Assembly: GCA_965279205.1 (NCBI GenBank)
Contig: OZ257144.1
Span: 682,001 to 746,000, forward strand
DNA: 64,000 bases
Direction: 5' to 3'
Source: UBA7672 sp965279205
GTDB lineage: Bacteria > Pseudomonadota > Alphaproteobacteria > Caulobacterales > Hyphomonadaceae
Part shown: piece by piece, positions 1 through 7,994 of the stretch
How the letters are laid out: each line of letters begins with the position of its first letter
How positions within the stretch are numbered: the first letter of the stretch is position 1
Made by a program: the position numbers and the translations under genes
Notes under the pieces: generated by a model
The model's input: the letters and a program-made list of their open reading frames with translations, nothing else
What the model was told of the DNA's origin: nothing
Database searches by the model: none

Positions 1-1
1 T

Positions 2-823
2 GTCATGCCGACCGAGGATCGCGCCTTCACGCTGGTCGCTGAAGCGGTGGACCGCTCCGGCATGGGCCGCGCCACACTCGCGCCCCGCCTTGGCATGACC
101 GCCGAGGTTCCGCCGCTGCGCGAGCGTCCGCTGGGCACGATGAAGGACATGGGCATGGCCCACGACATGGGCGGCATGACCGCGATGGCCGTACCGGGTA
201 TGGCCGCGCCGCGCGTACGCGGCTCGGATGTCATGGGCGACATGCCCGGGATGGAAGGCATGGACATGTCCATGCGCAACTGGATGAACGCGCCGCAGGT
301 GGAGATGGGCCCAGGCGTCCAGTCGATTGCGCCGATGCCAGCCGACCGCACTGGTGAGACCGGGCAGGGGCTTGAGAGCCTCGGGCACCGCGTCCTCGTC
401 TACAAGGATCTCATCGCCCTTGAGCCCAATGCCGACACGCGCGCGCCCTCGCGCGAGCTGGAAATCCGTCTCACCGGCAACATGGAGCGGTTCATGTGGG
501 GCTTTGACGGGAAGAAATTCTCGGACAAGCCGGCACCCTACGCCTTCCGCAAAAACGAGCGCGTCCGCGTCAGCCTCGTCAACGACACCATGATGGCGCA
601 CCCGATCCATCTGCACGGGCATTTCTTCGAGTTGGCGCACAAGGCGCCGCTCGGCCACATGCCGCGCAAGCACACCGTCATCGTAGCTCCTGGCGGCGTC
701 GTGAAGTTCGACTTCACCGCCGAGCCGGGCGACTGGGCCTTCCACTGCCACATGCTCTATCACATGCACGCCGGGATGTTTCAGGTCTTCAGCGTCCGCC
801 CGCTCGACGGAGCTGCCGCATGA
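2..823 (+). CDS. copA: CopA-family multicopper oxidase, C-terminal part (partial)
   Basis: The frame is already open at base 2 and the true start lies before the window, so only about 273 C-terminal residues are visible. Two copper-binding blocks identify a CopA/PcoA-type multicopper oxidase: HPIHLHGHFFE and the C-terminal HCHMLYHMHAGMF, which supplies type 1/type 3 ligands. Between them and the left edge is a methionine-rich stretch (bases about 140-300, repeated MxxM, MDM and GMxGM patterns) of the kind that handles Cu(I) in this family. The role is inferred to be periplasmic oxidation of Cu(I) to Cu(II). Its stop overlaps the copB start (ATGA), implying translational coupling. The product was named from motifs only. 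Confidence 0.9.
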   Translation, partial: VMPTEDRAFTLVAEAVDRSGMGRATLAPRLGMTAEVPPLRERPLGTMKDMGMAHDMGGMTAMAVPGMAAPRVRGSDVMGDMPGMEGMDMSMRNWMNAPQVEMGPGVQSIAPMPADRTGETGQGLESLGHRVLVYKDLIALEPNADTRAPSRELEIRLTGNMERFMWGFDGKKFSDKPAPYAFRKNERVRVSLVNDTMMAHPIHLHGHFFELAHKAPLGHMPRKHTVIVAPGGVVKFDFTAEPGDWAFHCHMLYHMHAGMFQVFSVRPLDGAAA

Positions 824-1884
824 ACCGGTATCTCCTTGTTGCTGCCCTGTCCCTCGGAGCGGCTGCTCCGGCTTTCGCTCAGCACGAAGGCCATGGGACG
901 CCACAGACGCCCGCGCCCCAAACGCCCGCGCCCCAAACGCCCGCGCCCCAAACGCCCGCGCCCCAAACGCCCGCGCCCCAAACGCCCGCGCCCCAAACGC
1001 CCGCGCCAAAGACATCGGCGCCGCAACAGCAACCCGCAGCGCCTGCCGAACAGCACGGCCAGCACGATCAGAGCGACAAGCCCGCCGCTGCTGCGCCTGA
1101 TCAGCATGCCGGTCATGCGATGACCGACGCGGCCGTCGATCCGCCAGAGGCAGGCAATGACGTACCCCCTGATGCGCCAGCTGAGTTCGCAGCCGACCGC
1201 TTCTTCCCGCAAGGCGACATGAACCGGGCCCGCGGCATTCTGCGGGACGAGCATGGCGGCGCGCTGACTTACAAGATCATGGGCGATAGGATCGAATACA
1301 CGAGCCAGAATGGCGAAGACGGCTACCGCTGGGACGGCGAAGCCTGGTTCGGCGGCGACATCAATCGTTTGGTCATCAAGACAGAAGGCGAGGGTGGTGA
1401 CGACATCGAGGATGCGGAGATCCAGGCGCTCTATTCGCGGGCTTGGGATCATGTGACCGATCTTCAGATCGGCATCCGCCAGGATATCGAACCGAACCCG
1501 TCGCGCACCTATCTCGCCTTGGGGGTTGAGACGCTGCTGCCTTACTGGTTCGAAGCGGAAGGGGCGCTGTTTGTCGGCGAGCGCGGCCAGATGCTTGGGC
1601 GCCTCGATGGCAGCTATGATTTCCAGCTCACGCAGCGCCTCGTCCTGCAGCCGCGCGCAGAGGTGAACTTCGCGGCCAAGGACGATTCCGCGATCGGGCT
1701 CGGCTCCGGCCTCTCCGATGCCGAGCTAGGCCTGCGCCTGCGCTACGAGATCCAGCGCGAATTCGCACCTTACATTGGCGTGTCATGGGAGCGTAAATTC
1801 GGCGACACGGCGGACTATGCTCGTGCCGACGGCGAACGGGCCGAGTCGACGAGCTTCGTCATCGGCCTGCGGGCGTGGTACTGA
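820..1884 (+). CDS. copB: Copper resistance protein CopB (outer membrane)
   Basis: The protein has 354 residues. It starts with a signal peptide (about residues 1-20, ending AFAQ), followed by a low-complexity Pro/Gln/Thr/Ala linker (seven PQTPA units) and a His-rich segment with HGQHDQ and DQHAGHA. The remaining 230 residues look like the CopB beta-barrel domain: alternating amphipathic strands such as RTYLALGVETLLPYWFEAEG, ending in the aromatic residues LRAWY expected of an outer-membrane protein. CopB works with CopA in periplasmic copper sequestration. The ATG overlaps the copA stop. The linker length is probably variable, since it is built from near-identical 15-bp repeats. Confidence 0.9.
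   Translation: MNRYLLVAALSLGAAAPAFAQHEGHGTPQTPAPQTPAPQTPAPQTPAPQTPAPQTPAPQTPAPKTSAPQQQPAAPAEQHGQHDQSDKPAAAAPDQHAGHAMTDAAVDPPEAGNDVPPDAPAEFAADRFFPQGDMNRARGILRDEHGGALTYKIMGDRIEYTSQNGEDGYRWDGEAWFGGDINRLVIKTEGEGGDDIEDAEIQALYSRAWDHVTDLQIGIRQDIEPNPSRTYLALGVETLLPYWFEAEGALFVGERGQMLGRLDGSYDFQLTQRLVLQPRAEVNFAAKDDSAIGLGSGLSDAELGLRLRYEIQREFAPYIGVSWERKFGDTADYARADGERAESTSFVIGLRAWY
901..1005 (+). repeat. 15-bp tandem repeat inside copB (7 units)
   Basis: The unit CCCCAAACGCCCGCG is repeated in phase with the reading frame. The first unit differs at two bases, the next six are identical, and a degenerate eighth unit follows at 1006-1020. Each unit encodes PQTPA. The six identical copies point to recent slippage expansion. 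Confidence 0.95.
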
Positions 1885-1913
1885 CAGGCTCTTCAGAGAA
1901 CGGGAGAAACGTA

Positions 1914-2402
1914 ATGATCCGCAGCAGCCTCCGCCTGGTTCTGGCCGCATCGCTTCTGGCGATGACGCCGCTTATCGCGACGGCTCAGAACAGCGGCGCC
2001 CCCATCATCGTCGCGATGTCCTCCGAAGTGCAGGAGGCCGCAAAGGTGGTCGATGCCTTTCACGCGGCGCTGACCAAAGGCGATGGCGTGGAGGCGGCAA
2101 CGCTGCTGGCCGAGGACGCGCTCATATACGAGGGCGGTCATGCCGAGCGCTCCAAGGCCGAGTACGCCTCGCACCATGCCGGCGCGGATGCCGCCTACGC
2201 GGCCGCTGTCCCGTCAAAGCTCACTCACCGCAGCGGGGTTGCCGATGGGGACCTCGCCTGGGTCGCCAGCGAAAGCCGCACGACGGGCAAATACAAGGAT
2301 AAATCCGTTGATCGCGTGACGACCGAGACAATGATCCTGCGCAAGACCGCCGAAGGGTGGCGCATCGTCCACATCCATTGGTCATCCCGTGCGGCGGCGT
2401 GA
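1914..2402 (+). CDS. Exported NTF2-like (SnoaL/DUF4440-type) protein
   Basis: I place the start at 1914 because GGGAGA lies 7 bases upstream and a clean signal peptide follows (MIRSSLRLVLAASLLAMTPL, then IATAQ); an earlier in-frame ATG at 1875 would add 13 non-signal residues. The protein has 162 residues. The mature part (VVDAFHAALTKGDGVEAATL, LLAEDALIYEGG, later VTTETMILRKTAEGWRIVHIHWSS) has the cone-shaped NTF2-like pattern of small SnoaL/DUF4440 proteins. It follows copB by 29 bases and is probably in the same transcript. Proteins of this kind recur beside copper genes, but I cannot assign a reaction. Confidence 0.75.
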   Translation: MIRSSLRLVLAASLLAMTPLIATAQNSGAPIIVAMSSEVQEAAKVVDAFHAALTKGDGVEAATLLAEDALIYEGGHAERSKAEYASHHAGADAAYAAAVPSKLTHRSGVADGDLAWVASESRTTGKYKDKSVDRVTTETMILRKTAEGWRIVHIHWSSRAAA

Positions 2403-2405
2403 TTA

Positions 2406-2996
2406 TCAGGGCTCGTCGACATCCACGCCATCGGCCTTGAGGGCCCCTGCCAGCAGCTTGCGGGCGCGATAGACGCGCGTTTCGACCGCCTTTGCCGAAA
2501 TGCCGAGCGCCTCGCCGGCGGCGATCTGCGACAGGCCCTCAAAAGCGGTGAGGAGCAGGGGTTCTTTCAGCTGACTCGGCAGCGAGGCAATCGCGTGGTC
2601 CAGGTTGGTCATCGCGGCTTCATTGCTATCTTCGACCGTCACTGAGGCGGCAGCGGTGTCGGCGGCTGCTGACGAGTCGTCGAGTGATGTCGCGCCATAG
2701 AAGAAGCGGCGGACTGCGCGGCGGCGGCCCCAGTCGCGGCATTTGTTGAGCGCGATGCGACGCAGCCATGTCGCGGCCGGACGCGCCGGATCGTACCGGC
2801 TGAGCGCCTGCCACGCCGAAACGAAGGTTTCCTGCAGCAGGTCGTAAGCCTCGTCGGCATCGCCGACATACCGGCGAATGAAGCGGTACAGCGGCTCCTG
2901 GTAGCGCTGGACAATGCGGTTGAAAGCGGGACGGTCCCCTTTGACCGCGCGCGCAGCGAGTTCGGCGTCGCTGTCGTCCGGGCGCGCCCCGCTCAT
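2406..2996 (-). CDS. ECF-type RNA polymerase sigma factor (CnrH-like)
   Basis: This 196-residue protein has sigma region 2 (FNRIVQRYQEPLYRFIRRYV, then DADEAYDLLQETFVSAWQAL and the -10 recognition helix TWLRRIALNKCRDWGRRRA) and region 4 (AIASLPSQLKEPLLLTAFEG, LSQIAAGEALGISAKAVETR). Its start overlaps the stop of the sensor gene at 2993 by 4 bases. With the two upstream minus-strand genes it forms the order small membrane protein - periplasmic metal sensor - ECF sigma, the arrangement of cnrYXH in Cupriavidus metallidurans (Ni/Co response). It probably directs its own unit and some neighbouring metal genes; the target promoters were not determined. Confidence 0.9.
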   Translation of the reverse strand: MSGARPDDSDAELAARAVKGDRPAFNRIVQRYQEPLYRFIRRYVGDADEAYDLLQETFVSAWQALSRYDPARPAATWLRRIALNKCRDWGRRRAVRRFFYGATSLDDSSAAADTAAASVTVEDSNEAAMTNLDHAIASLPSQLKEPLLLTAFEGLSQIAAGEALGISAKAVETRVYRARKLLAGALKADGVDVDEP

Positions 2997-3433
2997 TCAG
3001 CGTTGGCGGTCAGCGCCTGGCCGATCTTGTCATCAAATCGCTTGCGTTGATCGGGGGTTAGAACCTTCCGCATGGCGAAGACGTGTTCAATCGTCTCCGT
3101 CTGAAGTGCGCCCATGGCGTCGTGGAAATGATGCACCGCCGCCTCGACGGCCGGCCCGGCGGTCTCGCTCGCGCGGATGGCGGCAGCCAGCTCCGCGTTG
3201 GCTTTGCGCATTTCGCCTTCCAGCGCTTGTTGCCGCGTGGCGAAAGCTGTCTCATGCGCTTCCAGGTCACGCTCCTGTTCGGCCGTGAGCGAAAGCTCTT
3301 CATGCACCATGGCATGCAAGGAGTGATCGTGCGCCGGGGCGGTCAGCACCTGGTGACCGAGCCACATGCCGGCAATGCCCGCAATAAAGGCGAGAACAAC
3401 CGTGATGATCGCGCTGCGAACAGAAACCTTCAC
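2993..3433 (-). CDS. Periplasmic metal sensor, CnrX/NccX-like
   Basis: The protein has 146 residues: one N-terminal membrane anchor (residues about 8-27) and a helical periplasmic domain. The Ni/Co ligands described for CnrX (H42, H46, E63, H119, M123) each have a counterpart two positions earlier: H40 and H44 in HSLHAMVHEEL, E61 in HETAF, H117 and M121 in EHVFAMR. The overall length (CnrX is about 148) and the long helices fit the family. It should sense periplasmic metal and release the sigma factor through the upstream membrane partner. Both ends overlap neighbouring genes by 4 bases, so the three genes are translationally coupled. Which metal it senses is unknown. Confidence 0.85.
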   Translation of the reverse strand: MKVSVRSAIITVVLAFIAGIAGMWLGHQVLTAPAHDHSLHAMVHEELSLTAEQERDLEAHETAFATRQQALEGEMRKANAELAAAIRASETAGPAVEAAVHHFHDAMGALQTETIEHVFAMRKVLTPDQRKRFDDKIGQALTANAE

Positions 3434-3705
3434 TCGGAATGCCCGAGCAAGGTCGACGGCGCGAGCTGAGACCAGACCGCGAAAGGTGATTTCGGAACCG
3501 CCACGGCAGAGGCCGTCGAGGCGCTGACAAAAGCACCGCCGGTGACTAAGAGGGCAACCGCCGCTGCGCGCAGCCGCAAGGTCTGCCCATTGAGAGCCGC
3601 GTGCTCCGCCAGCCGCTCGTTGATATCGACCGTCACCCCGTCAAGACCATGGTCGAGCGGGTGTTGCCGAAGCTTGGCAAGCAAGTGTTCAAGGGCAGGC
3701 GACAT
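3430..3705 (-). CDS. Small single-pass membrane protein, probable CnrY-like anti-sigma factor
   Basis: The protein has 91 residues, with ATG at 3705 and GGGAGA about 6 bases upstream. The N-terminal half is hydrophilic and cytoplasmic (LLAKLRQHPLDHGLDGVTVD), followed by one membrane segment (LRAAAVALLVTGGAFVSAST) and a short tail. Sequence alone would not name it. Its size (CnrY is about 95), its topology and its position first in a Y-X-H gene order make an anti-sigma factor for the ECF sigma the best explanation. On the minus-strand reading, the 140 bases upstream contain CGTATAAA (3737-3744), which could be part of its promoter, but this is weak. Confidence 0.65.
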   Translation of the reverse strand: MSPALEHLLAKLRQHPLDHGLDGVTVDINERLAEHAALNGQTLRLRAAAVALLVTGGAFVSASTASAVAVPKSPFAVWSQLAPSTLLGHSE

Positions 3706-3844
3706 GCCGATCTCCCGTAAAGTCCGTCCCTGCCAGTTTATACGCAGCTGGCCCGAAATTCACGCAAAGACTGTGCAGTGCCCCAAAACCGGGCCTTAGA
3801 CGCATGCTGACGGCGAATCGACCGGCTGTCCGATCGGCGGGCCG

Positions 3845-4696
3845 TTACTCGGTCGGGCCGCCGATCGTTGTTGCGGCGGAGACCGCGATGATCGCCGCCG
3901 CGAACAGCGTCGCTTCGAGAAGCAGGGCGGTGTGCAGCCATGCACGACCAATGGCCGGGTCAGCCGCGACCTTGGCGGTGATGATCTGCTTGTTGAGGGC
4001 GCCAAGCCCCATTGCGACGACGCCAATGGCGAGCTTCGCGAGCAAGAGCAGACCGTAGGTTGTGCCGAAGAGTTTTTCGGGCCCGCCGGTCAGGATCCAC
4101 GCGAGCCACACGCCAAGGCCAACCAGGATCGGGATGGCGGCGATGGCCATCGCGCTGAACCGGTTGAGTCGCGCAAGAAGCTGGGCGTCTGCCAGCGCCT
4201 TCGAGGGATAAAGACTAAAGGGCGCGGCAACCCAGAAGCCAGCGATCAAGACGTGCGCTGCGACCATCGCCGGAGCAAGGCCAGGGTCCGTCAGGCCCTG
4301 CGAATGCCCGGTGAGGCCGAAGCCAGCGCTGACCACGATCGCGCCAAGAGCGACCGCGATCCGTGAACTAGACCAGACGCCGCCAGCAGCGGCCAGCGCG
4401 CCCACGACGATCAAGAGGGTCGAGTCGCCCAGCGCCATCCAGGCCAGGGGCAGCAATTCGGCATCGAAGGGATTTGACCCGTCACCCATCTGCGCGATCA
4501 GGATGCCGAGACGAACGGTGACAAAAAGGGCAAGGACCACGCTTGTGAGTGCAATGCGTACGCGAAGGCCCTTAAAAGCCTCGCGCTCCACAACGCTAAA
4601 AGCGGCATGGAGCGCGAAACCGATTGTCAGAAGGGCAAAGAGATTGAGACCGATCCGGTCGGCGAACTGCAGCAGTGACAGTCCGTCCCCGGTCAC
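3845..4696 (-). CDS. copD: CopD-family copper resistance membrane protein
   Basis: The protein has 283 residues and about eight hydrophobic helices, the layout of the CopD inner-membrane family. Family-like features include ADRIGLNLFALLTIGFALHA, the helix AMVAAHVLIAGFWVAAPFSL with a membrane-embedded His, and the C-terminal ALNKQIITAKVAADPAIGR loop before a last helix. CopD is thought to move copper across the inner membrane together with periplasmic CopC. It begins 4 bases after the copC stop, so the pair is an operon (copC-copD on the minus strand). Confidence 0.88.
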   Translation of the reverse strand: MTGDGLSLLQFADRIGLNLFALLTIGFALHAAFSVVEREAFKGLRVRIALTSVVLALFVTVRLGILIAQMGDGSNPFDAELLPLAWMALGDSTLLIVVGALAAAGGVWSSSRIAVALGAIVVSAGFGLTGHSQGLTDPGLAPAMVAAHVLIAGFWVAAPFSLYPSKALADAQLLARLNRFSAMAIAAIPILVGLGVWLAWILTGGPEKLFGTTYGLLLLAKLAIGVVAMGLGALNKQIITAKVAADPAIGRAWLHTALLLEATLFAAAIIAVSAATTIGGPTE

Positions 4697-4700
4697 GCTG

Positions 4701-5057
4701 CTACTGGCCCGTCACCGTGAAGCGCACAGCGCCCGGCATCGCATGGCCGTCCTTCGCCATCGACTTCCACGACAGCGTATAGGAGCCCTTGTCGAGCTTC
4801 GGCAGCGGGATCGTGAACTCCTTGCCGAGCGTCTTCGACGGCTTGAAATTCACGGCGATCATTTTCTTGTCCGCCGTCATCAGCATCAGATTGGTGATGG
4901 CGCTCTCATGCTCGAACGTCACTTTGAAGTCGGCCGGGGCCTGCGCAAAGCTGGCGTTGTCATGGATGCTGGTTTCCATCATGCCGCCATGGGCGAAAGC
5001 GGGTTCTGCGCCGAGAAGCGCTGCCGCCAGCACGGCCGTCAGAAGCTTGTTTTTCAT
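4701..5057 (-). CDS. copC: Periplasmic copper-binding protein CopC
   Basis: The start at 5057 is chosen because AAGGAGTAC lies just upstream and a signal peptide follows (MKNKLLTAVLAAALLGAEPA, then FAHGG); an in-frame start at 5141 would add 28 residues with no signal character. The protein has 118 residues. The mature chain begins at or near a His, as in CopC, where the N-terminal His is a Cu(II) ligand, and contains a second site region (KDGHAMPGAVRFTVTG). The fold is the Ig-like CopC barrel with the typical VTFEHESAITNLMLMTADKK pattern. It supplies copper to, or buffers copper for, CopD encoded next. Confidence 0.9.
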   Translation of the reverse strand: MKNKLLTAVLAAALLGAEPAFAHGGMMETSIHDNASFAQAPADFKVTFEHESAITNLMLMTADKKMIAVNFKPSKTLGKEFTIPLPKLDKGSYTLSWKSMAKDGHAMPGAVRFTVTGQ

Positions 5058-5163
5058 CGTGTACTCCTTGATTGGTCCGCTTGTTCGCTGCGGCGGGGAG
5101 GGGGTCATCTGTAGTACGCACTGTCTGGGCGGACCCCTCACCGGGCCCTTCGCTCAGGCAATG

Positions 5164-7647
5164 CTAGTGGCAGCCCGCACCCGAACGGGTTTGTTTCGGA
5201 AGCGGCGGTAGTGGGCGCGGCCCGGTCGCCTCGCCGGACGGTGTGGCGCCTAGCCGCAGCGAGTTCACGATCACCGACACCGACGAGAGCGCCATGGCCA
5301 ACGCCGCGATCATGGGCGAGAGCAGCTGCCCCGTCAGCGGATAGAGCAGGCCGGCGGCGACAGGGATGCCCAGCACGTTGTAGCCGAAGGCGAAGACCAG
5401 GTTCTGACGGATGTTCGTCATGGTTGCGCGCGAGACGGCCCGTCCTTTGACGACGCCAGCGAGATCGCCCTTCAGCAATGTCACGCCCGCGCTCTCGATT
5501 GCGACATCCGTGCCGGTGCCCATGGCGATGCCGACATCGGCGGCTGCGAGAGCGGGCGCGTCGTTGACCCCGTCGCCCGCCATCGCAACGATGCGGCCTT
5601 CGCGCTTCAAGCGCTCGACAATCCGGGATTTATCCTCGGGCAACACCTCGGCTTCAACCTTGGCAATGCCGAGCGTTCGGCCGACGGCTTCCGCCGTCGT
5701 GCGGTTGTCGCCCGTCAGCATCACCAGATCGATACCCTGCGCGCGCAGGGACTTGAGGGATTCAGGCGTCGTCGCCTTGATCCGGTCGGCGATGCCGAAC
5801 ACGCCAGCCAAGTTTCCGTCAATCGCCACAAAGATCGCTGTGACGCCCTCCGAGCGCAGCCGTTTGGCTTCCGAGCCAAGGTTCGAGGTGGCGATATCAA
5901 GCTCATCCAGATAGCGCTCGGCTCCCAGCGCGACGACACGGCCTTCGACCCTGCCGATGACGCCTTTGCCGGTCGGCGAGTCAAACTCGGTTGGCTCGAC
6001 CAGCGCCACGCCACGTTCCTTGGCGGCTGCCACGATCGCCAGCGCGAGGGGATGCTCGCTGCGTTGCTCAAGGCTCGCAGCCGCCCGCAGCAGGTGTGCT
6101 TCGCTCAAGCCAGCAACCGTTTTTATCGCGACGACGCCTGGTTTGCCTTCGGTAAGCGTGCCGGTCTTGTCCAGCACCAGCGTGTTGACCTTCTCGAACC
6201 GCTCCAGCGCCTCGGCGTTGCGGATGAGAACGCCCTGGCGTGCGGCGCGGCCGACGCCCGCCATGATCGACATGGGAGTCGCGAGACCAAGCGCACAGGG
6301 ACAAGCGATGATGAGCACCGAGACCGCGGCGATGAGGCCGTACGTGAAGGACGGTTGCGGCCCGAACGCCCACCAGCCGATAAACGCAAGAATGGCGATG
6401 GCGATGACCGCTGGGACGAACCAGCCGGACACCTTGTCGGCAAGGCGCTGGATCGGGGCGCGGCTACGCTGCGCGTCGGCGACCAGCTGGACGATCTGCG
6501 AGAGCATGGTGTCACGGCCAACGCGCCTGGCTTCAATGACAAGTGCGCCGGTCTGGTTGAGCGTGCCGGCGATGACGGCGTCGCCGACGCCACGGGTGAC
6601 CGACATGGATTCGCCTGTGACCATGGATTCGTCGAGCGTCGAGCGCCCGTCGATGACAACGCCGTCGACCGGCGTCTTCTCGCCTGGCCGGACGCGTAAC
6701 CTGTCACCGACGGCTATGGCGTCGAGCGGCACCTCGGCTTCCTCGCCATTGCTGATGCGCCGGGCCGTCTTGGGCGCAAGGTCGAGCAGGGCGCGGATGG
6801 CTCCGCCTGTGCGCTCGCGCGCGCCCAGTTCCAGAACCTGGCCCAGAAGCACCAGGACAGTGATGACGGCCGCCGCTTCGAAGTAGACCGAGACTTCGCC
6901 ATGCGCCCCGCGGAACTCCGGCGGGAAGGCCGATGGGAAGAGCAGGGCAACAACGCTATAGATCCACGCGACGCCCGTACCGAGCGCGATCAGGGTGAAC
7001 ATGTTGAGGCTGCGATTGACGAGCGAGGCATAGCCCCGCTCGAAGAACGGCCAGCCCGCCCACAGGACGACCGGCGTTGCGAGCGCGAATTGCACCCAAG
7101 CGTTGATGTGCGGCGGCACAAGGGCGTCGACATTAAAAATGTGCCGGCCCATCTCCAGCGCGAGCACCGGCAGCGCGAGCGCGAGGCCAACCCAGAAACG
7201 ACGCGACATATCGCGAAGCTCAGGATTCGGTCCGGCGTCTGCGGTTGGCACCATCGGTTCGAGCGCCATCCCGCAGATCGGGCAGGAGCCAGGACCATCG
7301 CGGACGATCTCTGGGTGCATCGGGCAGGTCCATGTCGCGCCGGCGGGGGCGCCCGCCGCTGCTGCCGCTGCGGGTGTCGCCGCTGCGTGATGCTGATAAT
7401 GGTGGTGATCATCTTCACCGCCGCCGTGACCCGCCTTGGCCCCTCCAGCCGAACAGCAGCTGTGGTCGGTCTTGGCGGCCGGTTTCAGGTAGCGCGCGGG
7501 CTCGGCCAGGAACTTGGTCTTGCAGCCGGCGCTGCAGAACAACACCTCATGTCCGTCGTGTGTCGCACGATGGGGGCTGTCGGGCCTCACGGTCATGCCG
7601 CAGACGGGATCCTTCAGAGCCGGTCTTTCAGGATGATCGTGGGTCAT
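5164..7647 (-). CDS. Cu(I)/heavy-metal P1B-type ATPase
   Basis: The start at 7647 follows a good GGAGGG site. The product has 827 residues. From the N-terminus: a YHS metal-binding domain (about 11-54, DPVCGM and FCSAGC), a His-rich linker (HHHYQHH near 81), a heavy-metal-binding domain (TCPMHPEI ... GSCPICGMALEP, about 106-131), then the ATPase core with TGES (344-347), the transport motif CPC (449-451), the phosphorylation site DKTGT (493-497), and a later HP-type segment and GDGVNDAPAL. CPC together with YHS and HMBD domains points to copper or silver export from the cytoplasm. It is transcribed divergently from csoR across an 80-bp operator region. Confidence 0.95.
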   Translation of the reverse strand: MTHDHPERPALKDPVCGMTVRPDSPHRATHDGHEVLFCSAGCKTKFLAEPARYLKPAAKTDHSCCSAGGAKAGHGGGEDDHHHYQHHAAATPAAAAAAGAPAGATWTCPMHPEIVRDGPGSCPICGMALEPMVPTADAGPNPELRDMSRRFWVGLALALPVLALEMGRHIFNVDALVPPHINAWVQFALATPVVLWAGWPFFERGYASLVNRSLNMFTLIALGTGVAWIYSVVALLFPSAFPPEFRGAHGEVSVYFEAAAVITVLVLLGQVLELGARERTGGAIRALLDLAPKTARRISNGEEAEVPLDAIAVGDRLRVRPGEKTPVDGVVIDGRSTLDESMVTGESMSVTRGVGDAVIAGTLNQTGALVIEARRVGRDTMLSQIVQLVADAQRSRAPIQRLADKVSGWFVPAVIAIAILAFIGWWAFGPQPSFTYGLIAAVSVLIIACPCALGLATPMSIMAGVGRAARQGVLIRNAEALERFEKVNTLVLDKTGTLTEGKPGVVAIKTVAGLSEAHLLRAAASLEQRSEHPLALAIVAAAKERGVALVEPTEFDSPTGKGVIGRVEGRVVALGAERYLDELDIATSNLGSEAKRLRSEGVTAIFVAIDGNLAGVFGIADRIKATTPESLKSLRAQGIDLVMLTGDNRTTAEAVGRTLGIAKVEAEVLPEDKSRIVERLKREGRIVAMAGDGVNDAPALAAADVGIAMGTGTDVAIESAGVTLLKGDLAGVVKGRAVSRATMTNIRQNLVFAFGYNVLGIPVAAGLLYPLTGQLLSPMIAALAMALSSVSVIVNSLRLGATPSGEATGPRPLPPLPKQTRSGAGCH

Positions 7648-7683
7648 GGCGCCCTCCGGGCTTGCTTTTGGTCCCACTCATGT

Positions 7684-7700
7684 ATACCCCTATGGGGTAT
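7684..7700. promoter_or_regulatory. CsoR-type operator 1 (inverted repeat)
   Basis: ATACCCCTATGGGGTAT is an inverted repeat with a 3-base centre. It lies between the divergent copper ATPase and csoR starts. C-tract/G-tract dyads of this shape are typical binding sites of CsoR/RcnR-family repressors. Confidence 0.75.
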
Positions 7701-7709
7701 CATTTCAAG

Positions 7710-7724
7710 TACCCTGGAGGGGTA
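7710..7724. promoter_or_regulatory. CsoR-type operator 2, overlapping the csoR ribosome-binding site
   Basis: TACCCTGGAGGGGTA is a second, slightly imperfect copy of the dyad 26 bases from the first. Its right arm contains the GGAGG used to start csoR at 7728, so repressor binding here should also shut off csoR. Confidence 0.65.
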
Positions 7725-7727
7725 TAG

Positions 7728-7994
7728 ATGGACAAGGCTGTTTCGCAGAAAGTTTTGAAGAACCTAAACCGGGTCGAAGGGCAGGTGCGCGGCATCGCCC
7801 AGATGGTTGAGGCGGATCGGTATTGCATCGACGTCGTGACACAGATCGAAGCGGCGCGCGCGGCGCTGGCGCGTATCGAAAGCGACCTCTTGCGTCAGCA
7901 CCTTGGTCATTGCGTGCATCGCGCGATGAACTCGAAGAGCTCGTCCGAACAGGAAAAGGTGATCGAGGAGCTGGTGGGCGTCTTTCGCCGCTGA
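7728..7994 (+). CDS. csoR: CsoR/FrmR-family copper-sensing repressor
   Basis: This all-helical protein has 88 residues. The Cu(I)-binding triad of CsoR is present with correct spacing: C33 in DRYCID, then H58 and C62 in QHLGHCVHRA (compare C36-H61-C65 in M. tuberculosis CsoR). The first helix NRVEGQVRGIAQMVE is the family hallmark. Cu(I) binding releases the tetramer from its operators, and two G/C-tract dyads lie directly upstream. It most likely represses both itself and the divergent P-type ATPase. Confidence 0.92.
   Translation: MDKAVSQKVLKNLNRVEGQVRGIAQMVEADRYCIDVVTQIEAARAALARIESDLLRQHLGHCVHRAMNSKSSSEQEKVIEELVGVFRR

Noticed and set aside
901..1020. Short direct repeats considered as a CRISPR array
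   Set aside because: Units are contiguous, have no spacers, and are in frame within copB.
781..1452. Minus-strand frame with GRGRLGR repeats opposite copB
   Set aside because: It is a mirror of the PQTPA-encoding repeats; copB is supported by signal, barrel and operon context.
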